From positions 1 through 10,951 of the forward strand of contig DATCZS010000075.1 in the NCBI GenBank assembly GCA_036525795.1: a stretch of 10,951 bases of DNA, in the 5' to 3' direction. Shown in pieces: positions 1 to 7,871 of the stretch. The notes under the pieces are model-generated. The model saw only the letters and a list, made by a program, of their open reading frames with translations, did no database searches and was not told the DNA's origin. How positions within the stretch are numbered: the first letter of the stretch is position 1; each line of letters opens with the position of its first letter. This DNA is from DATCZS01 sp036525795. GTDB taxonomy: Bacteria; Actinomycetota; Acidimicrobiia; Spongiisociales; ZC4RG35. The translations under genes were made by a program, and so were the position numbers.

Positions 1-1311
1 CTCGGCGATCGTGGCCGAAAACAGGAACGTCTCCTCGAAGACCACCGCCACCTGCGACCGGAGATCGTCGAGACGAAGGTGGCGCACATCGACCCCGTCG
101 ATCGAGACCGTGCCCCCGCTCGGGTCGTAGAAGCGCGGCACCAGGTAGGCCAGCGTCGACTTTCCCGAGCCGGTCGATCCCACCACCGCCACCGAGCTCC
201 CGCTCCGAACGCGGAGGTCGACCCCGGACAGCACAGGGGGTCCTTCCGGGTAGGCGAATTCGACTCCCCGGAATCGGATCTCCCCGCCACCTGGCGGCAG
301 CTGACGGGGGTCCTTTGGATCGACGATCTCGGGGGCCTTCTCGAGCAACTGCAGCACCCGGGCGGACGCAGCCGCAGCCCGTGGGAGTTCGGCGAAGAAC
401 CAGCCGGTGAGCCGCAGCGGGAAGATCAGGATGACGAGGTATTGGGTGAACGCCACGAAGTCGCCCAGGGTCATGATCCCGTCGATCACCCTCAACCCGC
501 CGATCCACAGCACCGCGACCGTCGCGAGCGCGGGGATCACCTCGAAACCGGGCACGAACCGCGACCTGTGCCGGACCAGCTCCATGGTCTTGTCGTAGAT
601 CTGGGCGGCCACGTCGTCGACCCGCCCGACCTCCCGCTCCTCCCGGCCGAAGGCCTTCACGACCCGGATCCCCGAAACCCCCTCGGCGACGACCGAGCTC
701 ATGTCCGCCAGCCGCTGCTGGACCTCGAAGGACGTACCCAGCACCCTGCGGGCGTAGGTCATCGCCGTCAGACCCATCACCGGGATCGTCAACGCGGAGA
801 CCGAGCCCAGCACGGGATCCAGACCGATCAGCACGACCCCGACCAGAAAGAACATCGCCACGTTGGCGATGGTGATCGGCAGCATGGCAAAGACCAGGCG
901 CACCTGGGACAGATCCGACGATGCCCTCGCCATCAACTCTCCGGTGGCGGTGGCGTCGTGATAGGAGAACTCCAGGCGCTGGATGTGCTCGAAGATCCTG
1001 TTGCGGAGATCGGTCTCGGCCCGGTAGCTCAACCGGAAGGCGAACCATCTCCGTCCCCCCACCCCGAGCGCCTTGAGCAGGCCCACCACCACGATCAGGC
1101 CCACGAGCGGAGCGAGCACGTCACGGTGCTCGCCGATGATGGCCCGGTCGATGACCAGCTTCTCGAGGTATGGCCCCACCACCACGGCAGCCATCCACGC
1201 CAGGGCGGCGACAGTCGACAGAACCGCGTCGCGCCGGTACCGCCCGAGCAGCCGGAACAGCAACGCCATGCCGCGGCGCACCTGGGGATCCCGGAATGAA
1301 CGGGTCGTCAC
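1..1311 (-). CDS. ABC exporter half-transporter, permease plus ATPase (3' end cut by window)
   Basis: This is an ABC exporter with fused membrane and nucleotide-binding domains, expected to form a dimer in the cytoplasmic membrane and export an unknown substrate. The 437 visible residues hold a transmembrane domain (about residues 28-310, hydrophobic stretches near 30-48, 66-84, 142-185, 256-275 and 283-303). The start of the ATPase domain follows: an A-loop Tyr354 in VEFAYPEG and Walker A GSTGSGKST at 378-386. The reading runs off the left edge just after the Q-loop, so signature motif, Walker B and H-loop are not visible. The Q-loop reads VVFEETFLF, with Glu426 where most exporters have Gln. 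I chose GTG at 1311 because TACGTT lies 6 nt upstream, a leaderless arrangement shared by other genes here; an in-frame ATG at 1269 is the alternative. Such exporters often occur as tandem heterodimer genes, so a partner may lie to the left (inference). Confidence 0.93.
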   Translation of the reverse strand, partial: MTTRSFRDPQVRRGMALLFRLLGRYRRDAVLSTVAALAWMAAVVVGPYLEKLVIDRAIIGEHRDVLAPLVGLIVVVGLLKALGVGGRRWFAFRLSYRAETDLRNRIFEHIQRLEFSYHDATATGELMARASSDLSQVRLVFAMLPITIANVAMFFLVGVVLIGLDPVLGSVSALTIPVMGLTAMTYARRVLGTSFEVQQRLADMSSVVAEGVSGIRVVKAFGREEREVGRVDDVAAQIYDKTMELVRHRSRFVPGFEVIPALATVAVLWIGGLRVIDGIMTLGDFVAFTQYLVILIFPLRLTGWFFAELPRAAAASARVLQLLEKAPEIVDPKDPRQLPPGGGEIRFRGVEFAYPEGPPVLSGVDLRVRSGSSVAVVGSTGSGKSTLAYLVPRFYDPSGGTVSIDGVDVRHLRLDDLRSQVAVVFEETFLFSATIAE

Positions 1312-1317
1312 GAGGGG

Positions 1318-1323
1318 AACGTA
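1318..1323 (-). promoter_or_regulatory. -10 box (TACGTT) of the ABC exporter gene, leaderless type
   Basis: On the minus strand TACGTT fits TAnnnT and ends 6 nt before the GTG at 1311. There is no Shine-Dalgarno sequence in front of this start. The spacing predicts transcription beginning at or next to the start codon. No convincing -35 box is visible. Confidence 0.5.
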
Positions 1324-1357
1324 GTGCGCGGCCTGGCGAAGCGAAAAGGCGCCGCGA

Positions 1358-1393
1358 GGCCACGGGGCCCGGTGCGGTCCGTGGCCACCACGG
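1358..1393. terminator. Overlapping inverted repeats between HAD and ABC genes, possible terminator
   Basis: GGCCACGG (1358-1365) and CCGTGGCC (1379-1386) form a perfect 8-bp stem with a 13-nt loop. The right arm can instead pair as CCGTGG-CCA-CCACGG (1379-1393), giving two mutually exclusive hairpins. The element lies downstream of the HAD stop codon and upstream of the ABC start. It has no T-tract, so it is either a U-less terminator or an operator for the ABC gene. Confidence 0.3.
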
Positions 1394-1414
1394 CCGCAGA
1401 CCTTCCGGCCGCGC

Positions 1415-2035
1415 TCAGCCCGTCAGATCGAGTCCCACCAGCGCGCCCAGATCCTCCAACGCCTGTCTGGCCGAAGTCACCTTGATCGTCGCCATGCCCA
1501 TCGCCCTGGCGGGCTTGAGGTTGGGACCGAGGTCGTCGAGCATCACGCAGGATTCGGCATCCACGCCGAGTCGCCCGACACACCGCCGGTAGATCTCCGG
1601 TTCCGGTTTGCGCACCCCCTCGACGACCGATTCGACGAAGACATCGAAGTGCCCGACGATCGGGCTGTCGCCGAAGGGAATCCAGTTGTTGGTGATCGCC
1701 GCCAGCCGGTAGCCGTCCGCGGAGAGCGCTCGAAGTGCGCGCAGCATCGACGGCCTGGGTCGAATCGACCCATCGATCCGACCCATCAACGCCCTCGTGT
1801 CGACCTCGTGGCCCGCCGCGGCGAACTCGGCGGCAAAGGCATCGAGAAAACCGTCACCGGCCAGTTCCCCCCGCTCGTGGCGGGCCCACGCCCCCCGAGT
1901 CCCCGATGCCACGACGGTGCGGCCGACCAGACCGGACGGGAGTCCGCTCTCCACCTCGAACCGGGCGATCGCCTCGAGCGGAGAGTCGAGCACCACGCCG
2001 CCGAGGTCGAAGATCACCGCCTCCGGCCGGGTCAT
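1415..2035 (-). CDS. HAD superfamily hydrolase, subfamily IA, YihX-like
   Basis: This 206-residue protein is a cytosolic haloacid-dehalogenase-fold hydrolase, probably a phosphatase on a small phosphorylated substrate that cannot be named from sequence. Motif I is IFDLGGVV with nucleophile Asp10. Motif II is AITNN with Thr115, motif III is Lys143 in VRKPEPEIY, and motif IV is MLDDLGPN with Asp167, Asp168 and Asn172. A helical cap lies between residues about 16 and 95 and includes WARHERGEL, which resembles the cap of E. coli YihX. The usual second Asp of motif I (DxD) is replaced by Gly12, as in other DLGxV members of this subgroup, so the acid/base role must be filled differently or activity is altered. 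The ATG overlaps the stop of the upstream LON-domain gene by 4 nt (ATGA), which implies translational coupling and a shared transcript. Confidence 0.9.
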   Translation of the reverse strand: MTRPEAVIFDLGGVVLDSPLEAIARFEVESGLPSGLVGRTVVASGTRGAWARHERGELAGDGFLDAFAAEFAAAGHEVDTRALMGRIDGSIRPRPSMLRALRALSADGYRLAAITNNWIPFGDSPIVGHFDVFVESVVEGVRKPEPEIYRRCVGRLGVDAESCVMLDDLGPNLKPARAMGMATIKVTSARQALEDLGALVGLDLTG

Positions 2036-2649
2036 GCCTCACCGAGGCTGGCACGGAGCAGCCCGATCTGCTCGTCGAGCATCTCGATGATCGTCGACAC
2101 CCGCCGGCGCGGATCCGCCGCCACGAGCAGCCGATGGGCATCGAGCGGGGTGACCGGGGTGAGCGCCGCCAGCTGGAACGATGCGGTCACGGGGTCCTCG
2201 GACACGTCGAGATCGATTCCCCTCGTGTCCTCCCCCAACTCCGAGACGATCGCCATCAGCCGTTCCAGGAGGGACCGGGCTCGAGCCAGCGAATCGGAAG
2301 ACGCAGGATCGGCGCCATCGGGGTATTCGCTCACCTCGGCCCACGGGTGCGGGTCGTCCTCCAGCCACCGGTCGACTCGAATCCGACCCACACCGGCCAC
2401 CACGACCCCGCGATGGCCCTCTTCCATCTCCGTCACGCCCACCACCCGCAGGCGCGTTCCCACCTCGAACCGCTCCTCGCCGCCGCCGACCTCGGACCCG
2501 CGCTCGATCAGCACCGTTCCGAACGAGGACTCGTCGCGAAGGACCCGGTCGAGGAGCGCCTGATAGCGGGGTTCGAAGACCCGCAGCGGCACTGCGGTGA
2601 ACGGGAAGACCACCGCCTGGAGCGGGAACATCGGGAGCCGTTCGGCCAC
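2032..2649 (-). CDS. Stand-alone LON substrate-binding (N-terminal) domain protein
   Basis: This 205-residue protein matches the N-terminal substrate-recognition domain of Lon protease, without the AAA+ ATPase and serine-lysine protease parts. The beta-barrel half begins with RLPMFPLQAVVFP and PLRVFEPRYQ (residues 4-30), followed by GTVLIERGSEVG (44-55) and a GRIRVDRWLEDDP segment (88-100). A helical half follows, ending in QLAALTPVTPLDAHRLLVAA and a final helix to residue 205. Length is typical for bacterial single-domain members, whose role is poorly defined; binding of unfolded protein or an adaptor function is inference. The GTG at 2649 is preferred because it puts the family-typical AERLPxFPL at the N-terminus. 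ATG at 2631 would remove it. The gene starts 11 nt after the stop of the DUF6941-like gene and overlaps the HAD start by 4 nt, so the three form an operon. Confidence 0.9.
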   Translation of the reverse strand: MAERLPMFPLQAVVFPFTAVPLRVFEPRYQALLDRVLRDESSFGTVLIERGSEVGGGEERFEVGTRLRVVGVTEMEEGHRGVVVAGVGRIRVDRWLEDDPHPWAEVSEYPDGADPASSDSLARARSLLERLMAIVSELGEDTRGIDLDVSEDPVTASFQLAALTPVTPLDAHRLLVAADPRRRVSTIIEMLDEQIGLLRASLGEA

Positions 2650-2660
2650 TGGCGAACCGA

Positions 2661-3098
2661 TCAGCTCGGTCGCTGTCGGACCGCGAACCGGAGCCTGGTG
2701 GCCACTTCGTCGTTGAGGCTGACGACGAACGAGTACGACCCTTCGGAAGGGAAGGTGAGATTGTTGAAGGTGAACGAGCGTGCCACTCCCACGTCGCTTC
2801 CCTCGGGGAGCCCCTGAGGTCGAGCCACCTTCACTCCCTGCTTGACCGGAGACGTCGGAAGGACTCGACCCCCGTCCTCGTCCTGGAGGTCGACCTCGAT
2901 GACGAGGACCTGATCGGTCCAACTCCACGGGACGCGCACGCGCATGCCGAGACCGAGGGTGGGATACCGAGCGGGGAGTCCCGCCACGAACAGGGTGTCC
3001 CATCCACCGCCGAGCACGTAGAGCTTGCCCTGGACCACCTGAACGGCATCGGCGAGGAGGGCAAAGTCGATCGTTGGTTGGATGTCTTCGGTTTCCAC
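2661..3098 (-). CDS. DUF6941-like small beta-rich protein of unknown function
   Basis: This is a 145-residue protein with no signal peptide and no membrane segment. The most distinctive part is FALLADAVQVVQGKLYVLGGGW (residues 12-33, with the GKLYVLGGGW core). From memory this matches the DUF6941 family, for which I know no established function. The rest alternates short hydrophobic stretches and turns (for example VRVPWSW, VLVIEVDLQDEDG, RSFTFNNLTFPSEGSYSFVV, ATRLRFAV), as in a beta-sandwich. GTG at 3098 is the start; no alternative lies upstream before the divergent inositol synthase promoter. It is the first gene of a minus-strand operon with the LON-domain and HAD genes. A direct partnership with the LON-domain protein is only inference from co-transcription. 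Confidence 0.82.
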   Translation of the reverse strand: METEDIQPTIDFALLADAVQVVQGKLYVLGGGWDTLFVAGLPARYPTLGLGMRVRVPWSWTDQVLVIEVDLQDEDGGRVLPTSPVKQGVKVARPQGLPEGSDVGVARSFTFNNLTFPSEGSYSFVVSLNDEVATRLRFAVRQRPS

Positions 3099-3109
3099 TA
3101 CGTGGGGGG

Positions 3110-3115
3110 ATCCTA
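3110..3115 (-). promoter_or_regulatory. Candidate -10 box (TAGGAT) of the DUF6941-LON-HAD operon
   Basis: TAGGAT on the minus strand ends 11 nt before the GTG at 3098. Transcription would start a few bases upstream of the start codon, giving a very short leader. The spacing is longer than at the other leaderless starts in the window, so support is weaker. Confidence 0.3.
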
Positions 3116-3158
3116 CTCCCGGCCACAGACCGGCGGATGGGCATCAGCGGCGCAGGCG

Positions 3159-3164
3159 TATGCT
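3159..3164 (+). promoter_or_regulatory. -10 box (TATGCT) of the inositol synthase gene
   Basis: TATGCT is close to the sigma-70 type -10 consensus and predicts transcription starting near 3171. This leaves a leader of about 19 nt that contains the GGAG ribosome binding site. No clear -35 box is seen. This is the one gene in the window with a conventional promoter, leader and RBS layout. Confidence 0.45.
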
Positions 3165-3180
3165 GCGACGAGTCGTCCCA

Positions 3181-3184
3181 GGAG
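3181..3184 (+). promoter_or_regulatory. Ribosome binding site (GGAG) that fixes the inositol synthase start
   Basis: GGAG lies 5 nt before the GTG at 3190. It supports that start over an in-frame ATG at 3082, which would add 36 residues of unrelated, low-quality sequence lying inside the promoter region and overlapping the divergent gene. Confidence 0.5.
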
Positions 3185-3189
3185 AACGT

Positions 3190-4509
<1,320 letters not shown>

Positions 4510-4562
4510 CGCACCGGGGTCACCGGGGCAGCGGAAGGCATCGGGGTCCCGCTTCCTCGTCC

Positions 4563-4574
4563 CCACGGCCGTGG
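4563..4574. repeat. Perfect 12-bp palindrome upstream of the aminotransferase gene
   Basis: CCACGGCCGTGG is a perfect palindrome lying 27 nt upstream of the aminotransferase -10 box and 54 nt after the inositol synthase stop. It could be part of an operator. Nothing else in this 104-nt gap stands out except a tandem CACCGGGG (4512-4519 and 4521-4528). Confidence 0.3.
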
Positions 4575-4600
4575 CAGACGCCGCGATCGCTCGGTCCGGG

Positions 4601-4606
4601 TAGCCT
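4601..4606 (+). promoter_or_regulatory. -10 box (TAGCCT) of the aminotransferase gene, leaderless type
   Basis: TAGCCT fits TAnnnT and ends 7 nt before the ATG at 4614. No Shine-Dalgarno sequence precedes the start. The surrounding GGTAGCCTGC is shared exactly with the menE promoter on the other strand (7756 to 7747). Confidence 0.55.
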
Positions 4607-4613
4607 GCTGAGC

Positions 4614-5903
4614 ATGCAGACGCACGCCGAGCTATGGGAACGTCACAAGGCCGTCATGCCATCGTGGTTGGGCCTCTACTACGCGCAGCCGATCGAGCTG
4701 GTGCGAGGTGAGGGACGCCACGTGTGGGACCGCGAAGGCAACCGCTACCTCGACTTCTTCGGCGGGATCCTGACCACGATGACCGGCTACAACCTCCCCG
4801 AGCTGACCGAGGTGATCACCGCCCAGGCCACGCAGATGCTCCACACGTCGACGCTCTACCTGATCGAGCCGATGGTGTCCCTGGCCGAACGCATCGCCGC
4901 CCTCCTGCCGATCCCGGACGCCAAGGTGTTCTTCACGAACTCGGGCACGGAGGCCAACGACGCGGCGCTGATGATGGCCACCACCTACCGACGCTCGCGC
5001 CAGGTCATGGCCTTCCGGGGCTCGTACCACGGACGGTCGCACTCCGCGCTCGCCGTCACCGGCCAGACGTCGTGGTCAGCGACCGAGAACAGCCCGTTCA
5101 CCGTCCACTTCCTGCAGAGCCCGCAGAGCCTCCGCGAGGCGTACGGGATCCACGGCGACTCCGAGCTCATCGATGCGACGGTGGCCGACCTGAGGAGCCA
5201 GTTCACCACCTCGGTGCGGGGCGGAGTGGCCGCGCTGATCGCCGAGCCGATCCAGGGGGTGGGAGGGTTCGTCCCTCTGCCGGACGGGATGCTCGCCGCC
5301 CTCAAGAAGGAGCTCGATCTCCACGACGTGCTGCTGATCGCCGACGAGGTGCAGACCGGTTGGGGACGGACGGGCGACCACTTCTGGGGCTTCGAGGCTC
5401 ATGGCGTGGTGCCGGATCTCGTCACCTTCGCCAAAGGCCTCGGCAACGGCCTCGCCATCGCCGGGGTGGCCGGCAGAGCCGAGCTGATCGATTCGATCCA
5501 TGCCGTTTCGGTCTCCACCTTCGGCGGCAACCCCCTCGCCTCGGCGGGGGCGCTCGCCAACCTCGAATACCTCCTGGCCAACGACCTGCAGTCGAATGCG
5601 CGCATCCGGGGGGGTGAGCTCCGCTCGCGACTGGATGCGGCCGCCGCGCAGCACGCCGCGATCGCAGAGGTGCGGGGAAGGGGCCTGATGCTCGGAGTGG
5701 AGTTGAACCGGGCCGACGGGGCCCCCGACCCCGCCGCTGCAACCGCCATCCTGGAGTCGGCCAGACGGCACGGGCTGCTGATCGGGAAGGGCGGGCTCCA
5801 CGGAGACGCCCTCCGCATTGCTCCCCCGCTCACGGTGACCGGGGCGGAGATCGGGGACGGAGCCGACCGCCTCGATGCCGCCTTCGCCGATGCCCTCGGC
5901 TGA
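4614..5903 (+). CDS. Class III PLP-dependent aminotransferase, AGXT2/GabT-like
   Basis: This 429-residue, fold-type I PLP enzyme transfers an omega- or alpha-amino group to a keto acid. The exact substrates (alanine and glyoxylate, 4-aminobutyrate or beta-alanine are candidates) cannot be read from sequence. Motifs in order: YLDFFGGI near the N-terminus, NSGTEAND at 109-116 (PLP phosphate binding), SYHGRSHSALAVTG, AEPIQGVGGF, the PLP pyridine-N Asp244 in DEVQTGWGRTG, and the Schiff-base Lys274 in FAKGLGNG. A small C-terminal domain with RGRGLMLGVEL and a final DALRIAPPLTVT follows. Full length for the family. The ATG at 4614 is chosen because the N-terminus then matches the family (MQTHAELWERHKAVMP) and a leaderless -10 box sits in front; the open frame extends upstream into the inositol synthase gene only by chance. 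The ArfB-like gene overlaps its last 29 nt. Confidence 0.93.
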   Translation: MQTHAELWERHKAVMPSWLGLYYAQPIELVRGEGRHVWDREGNRYLDFFGGILTTMTGYNLPELTEVITAQATQMLHTSTLYLIEPMVSLAERIAALLPIPDAKVFFTNSGTEANDAALMMATTYRRSRQVMAFRGSYHGRSHSALAVTGQTSWSATENSPFTVHFLQSPQSLREAYGIHGDSELIDATVADLRSQFTTSVRGGVAALIAEPIQGVGGFVPLPDGMLAALKKELDLHDVLLIADEVQTGWGRTGDHFWGFEAHGVVPDLVTFAKGLGNGLAIAGVAGRAELIDSIHAVSVSTFGGNPLASAGALANLEYLLANDLQSNARIRGGELRSRLDAAAAQHAAIAEVRGRGLMLGVELNRADGAPDPAAATAILESARRHGLLIGKGGLHGDALRIAPPLTVTGAEIGDGADRLDAAFADALG

Positions 5904-6309
5904 GGGAGATCTGCGGGTCGGACGGTTCCTCATCCCCGACGCGGAACTCGCCTGGTCGTTCTCTCCCAGCGGAGGTCCGGGGGGACAGCACGCCAACCGC
6001 TCGAACACCCGCGCCGAACTGCGCTACCAACTCGAGGCGAGCGAGGTGTTTCCTGCCGAGGTCAAAGCGCGCATGATCGACCACCTCGGAACCGCGACGG
6101 TGTCGATCGTCGTGGACGAGACACGCTCGCAGTGGCGCAACCGCTCAATCGCCAGACGCCGGCTGGCCGAACGACTGGTCAACGCCATGAAGACGGATCG
6201 ACCGCGCCGGCCCACGAAACCCACCGGCGCATCGAAAAGGCGGCGGGTCGACTCGAAACGGCGGCGGGGAGAGACCAAGCGCCTTCGTCGCCGGCCGGAG
6301 GGCGACTGA
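5875..6309 (+). CDS. arfB: Peptidyl-tRNA hydrolase ArfB/YaeJ-like (RF-1 domain protein)
   Basis: ArfB-type proteins rescue ribosomes stalled on mRNAs lacking a stop codon by hydrolysing the peptidyl-tRNA ester. This 144-residue protein has the catalytic RF-1 domain with SPSGGPGGQHANRSNTR (GGQ at 36-38) and the ELRY strand. It ends in a strongly basic tail (about residues 107-142, with RRPTKPTGASKRRR) that in ArfB enters the mRNA channel. It lacks the codon-recognition domains of RF1/RF2 and is of normal ArfB length. The ATG at 5875 lies inside the aminotransferase gene, 12 nt after a GGAG at 5859. An in-frame ATG at 5890 is the alternative and also overlaps. The overlap implies co-transcription with, and probably translational coupling to, the aminotransferase. 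The methylatable Gln of GGQ is present. Confidence 0.9.
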   Translation: MPPSPMPSAEGDLRVGRFLIPDAELAWSFSPSGGPGGQHANRSNTRAELRYQLEASEVFPAEVKARMIDHLGTATVSIVVDETRSQWRNRSIARRRLAERLVNAMKTDRPRRPTKPTGASKRRRVDSKRRRGETKRLRRRPEGD

Positions 6310-6326
6310 GCCCTCGCCCCGTGGGC

Positions 6327-6342
6327 GGCGCCCGGCAGCGCC
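6327..6342. terminator. Weak hairpin between convergent arfB and menE
   Basis: GGCGC (6327-6331) and GCGCC (6338-6342) form a short stem with a 6-nt loop, 18 nt after the arfB stop and about 58 nt beyond the menE stop on the other strand. There is no T-tract. A second weaker GCGC pairing lies at 6376-6391. Its position in a 90-nt convergent gap is what suggests a terminator. Confidence 0.22.
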
Positions 6343-6399
6343 ACGCGACCTCGAAGGGCCGGCAGGCGTGGTGCGGCGCTCCCGGGGGCGCTCAGGGCC

Positions 6400-7740
6400 T
6401 CATTCCCCCCGCAGCACGACCGCCGCCGCCGCCCGGTCCACCTTGCCGGTGCCGAGGCGGGGCAGCCCCTCCACCACCAGCCACCGCCGTGGCAGCTGGA
6501 ATGAGGCGAGATCCGATCGGGCCAGCGCCTTCACCCCTTCGAGCGACGCCCGGGAGTCGAGTTCGACCATCGCTGCGACCATCCAACCCCATGTCTCGTC
6601 GGGGACTCCGACGACTACCGCGTCTCTCACACCCGGGATCGAACGCAGCGCGTCCTCGACTTCCAGGGGATCGACGTTCTCCCCCCCGCTGGCGAACACG
6701 TCGCCGGTTCGGCCGACGACGCGGAGCCTTCCATCTGCGAACACTCCCCGGTCCCGAGTGACGAATGGAAGCGGCCAATCGGGCTCGTCGAGGTAGCCGG
6801 GGGCGACCATCGGGCCGCCGACGGCGATCCGGCCGTCTCCGGTGACCGACAACTCCACTCCAGACAGCGGCTCCAGCCAATCCGGGTCGGGAGCGGACAT
6901 CGAGGCGGTGGCCACGCCGGACGCGGTCTCGGTCATGCCGTATGTCGCCAGCGCGACCAGCCCCGCCGCTCTCGCCGATGCCACGATCGACGCCGGCACG
7001 GGCCCTCCCCCCACGAGCACCGCCCGGACACCCGAGAACCTTCGACCGGCGTCCAGCACCTGGCGCAGCGTTGCCGTCACCAGCGAGGCAAGCGTCACCT
7101 GCCCACCGAGCAGCATCGCCGCCCTCTCCGGGTCGAACGACGGCTCGAGCACCACGACAGATCGCTCCCGTAGCGACCGGACGACGATGCCGAGTCCGCC
7201 GACGTGGCACATCGGGAGCACCGCCAGCCATCGATCGGATGCGACGTGGTCGAGGTGGTCCCTGGTGGCCGCCGCCGAGGCATCCAGGTTGCCCCAGGTG
7301 AGCCGAACACCCTTGGGGGGCCCGGTGGTGCCTGAGGTGAAGACGACGCTGTGAATCGATGACGGGTCGACCTCGGCCTGCCATGACTGTGAGGATCCGT
7401 TCGCATCGACCGCGGGGATACCCAGATCCGGCCCCCGGCCCGCCACCGCGACCGCTCCCGCCCCGGTCACCACCCGTCGAGCTCGATGGGCGGGCCATCG
7501 CGGATCGAGGAGGAGCGGGATCAGCCCGGCTCGAGGGACGGCAAGGAGGGCGGCGACCGCCTCCGGTTCATTGCGCGCCCAGACGCCGATCCGGCTGCCC
7601 GGCTCGAGGTCGCCCATCGACCCGGACGCCCAGCGGCCCACGCGGTCGGCCACGTCGCCGAACGTCACACTGTCGCTCGGTGTCTCGAGAAAGACACGGT
7701 CCGATGCGACGTCGACCGCGGTCGCCAGCCAGTCTCTCAT
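6400..7740 (-). CDS. menE: o-Succinylbenzoate-CoA ligase (MenE)
   Basis: MenE activates o-succinylbenzoate with ATP and CoA to o-succinylbenzoyl-CoA, the substrate of MenB, in menaquinone synthesis. The 446-residue protein is an ANL-superfamily adenylating enzyme. It carries the P-loop TSGTTGPPKG at 135-144, LPMCHVGGLG at 175-184, YGMTETASG at 267-275, and the hinge region TRDRG...GRTGDVFASGGENVDP at 328-358 (Asp330, Arg344). The C-terminal catalytic Lys433 is in LPRLGTGKVDRA. It is short for the superfamily but normal for MenE. Sequence alone supports an acyl-CoA ligase; the choice of MenE rests on length, the CHVGGLG motif and the divergent menB. The ATG at 7740 has a TAGCCT -10 box 8 nt upstream, so the transcript is probably leaderless. 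Confidence 0.9.
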   Translation of the reverse strand: MRDWLATAVDVASDRVFLETPSDSVTFGDVADRVGRWASGSMGDLEPGSRIGVWARNEPEAVAALLAVPRAGLIPLLLDPRWPAHRARRVVTGAGAVAVAGRGPDLGIPAVDANGSSQSWQAEVDPSSIHSVVFTSGTTGPPKGVRLTWGNLDASAAATRDHLDHVASDRWLAVLPMCHVGGLGIVVRSLRERSVVVLEPSFDPERAAMLLGGQVTLASLVTATLRQVLDAGRRFSGVRAVLVGGGPVPASIVASARAAGLVALATYGMTETASGVATASMSAPDPDWLEPLSGVELSVTGDGRIAVGGPMVAPGYLDEPDWPLPFVTRDRGVFADGRLRVVGRTGDVFASGGENVDPLEVEDALRSIPGVRDAVVVGVPDETWGWMVAAMVELDSRASLEGVKALARSDLASFQLPRRWLVVEGLPRLGTGKVDRAAAAVVLRGE

Positions 7741-7748
7741 CTCGCCGC

Positions 7749-7754
7749 AGGCTA
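7749..7754 (-). promoter_or_regulatory. -10 box (TAGCCT) of menE, leaderless type
   Basis: On the minus strand TAGCCT ends 8 nt before the menE ATG, with no Shine-Dalgarno sequence between. The 10-mer GGTAGCCTGC is identical to that in front of the aminotransferase gene. Together with the menB -10 box it defines a divergent menE/menB promoter region of 131 bp. Confidence 0.55.
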
Positions 7755-7858
7755 CCGCTCATCCGCCGGACGACCCCCACCACCTGGCGCCCGACCTCCA
7801 CCCGGGAGAGCCGGCCGTCCGGCGGCATGAAGGGAGGCAGGCAACCCCGGACGGGGAC

Positions 7859-7864
7859 TACCGT
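7859..7864 (+). promoter_or_regulatory. -10 box (TACCGT) of menB, leaderless type
   Basis: TACCGT fits TAnnnT and ends 7 nt before the menB ATG. It sits inside a small inverted repeat, GGGAC-TACC-GTCCC (7854-7867), which could be an operator overlapping the -10 box. An AGGGAGG at 7831-7837 looks like a ribosome binding site but is about 35 nt from the ATG, too far to serve it. Confidence 0.5.
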
Positions 7865-7871
7865 CCCGTTC

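Noticed and set aside
79..1299. A 406-codon plus-strand open frame
   Set aside because: It is antisense to the ABC exporter, whose Walker A and membrane domain are clear. The frame is His/Arg/Pro/Asp-rich with no recognisable domain.
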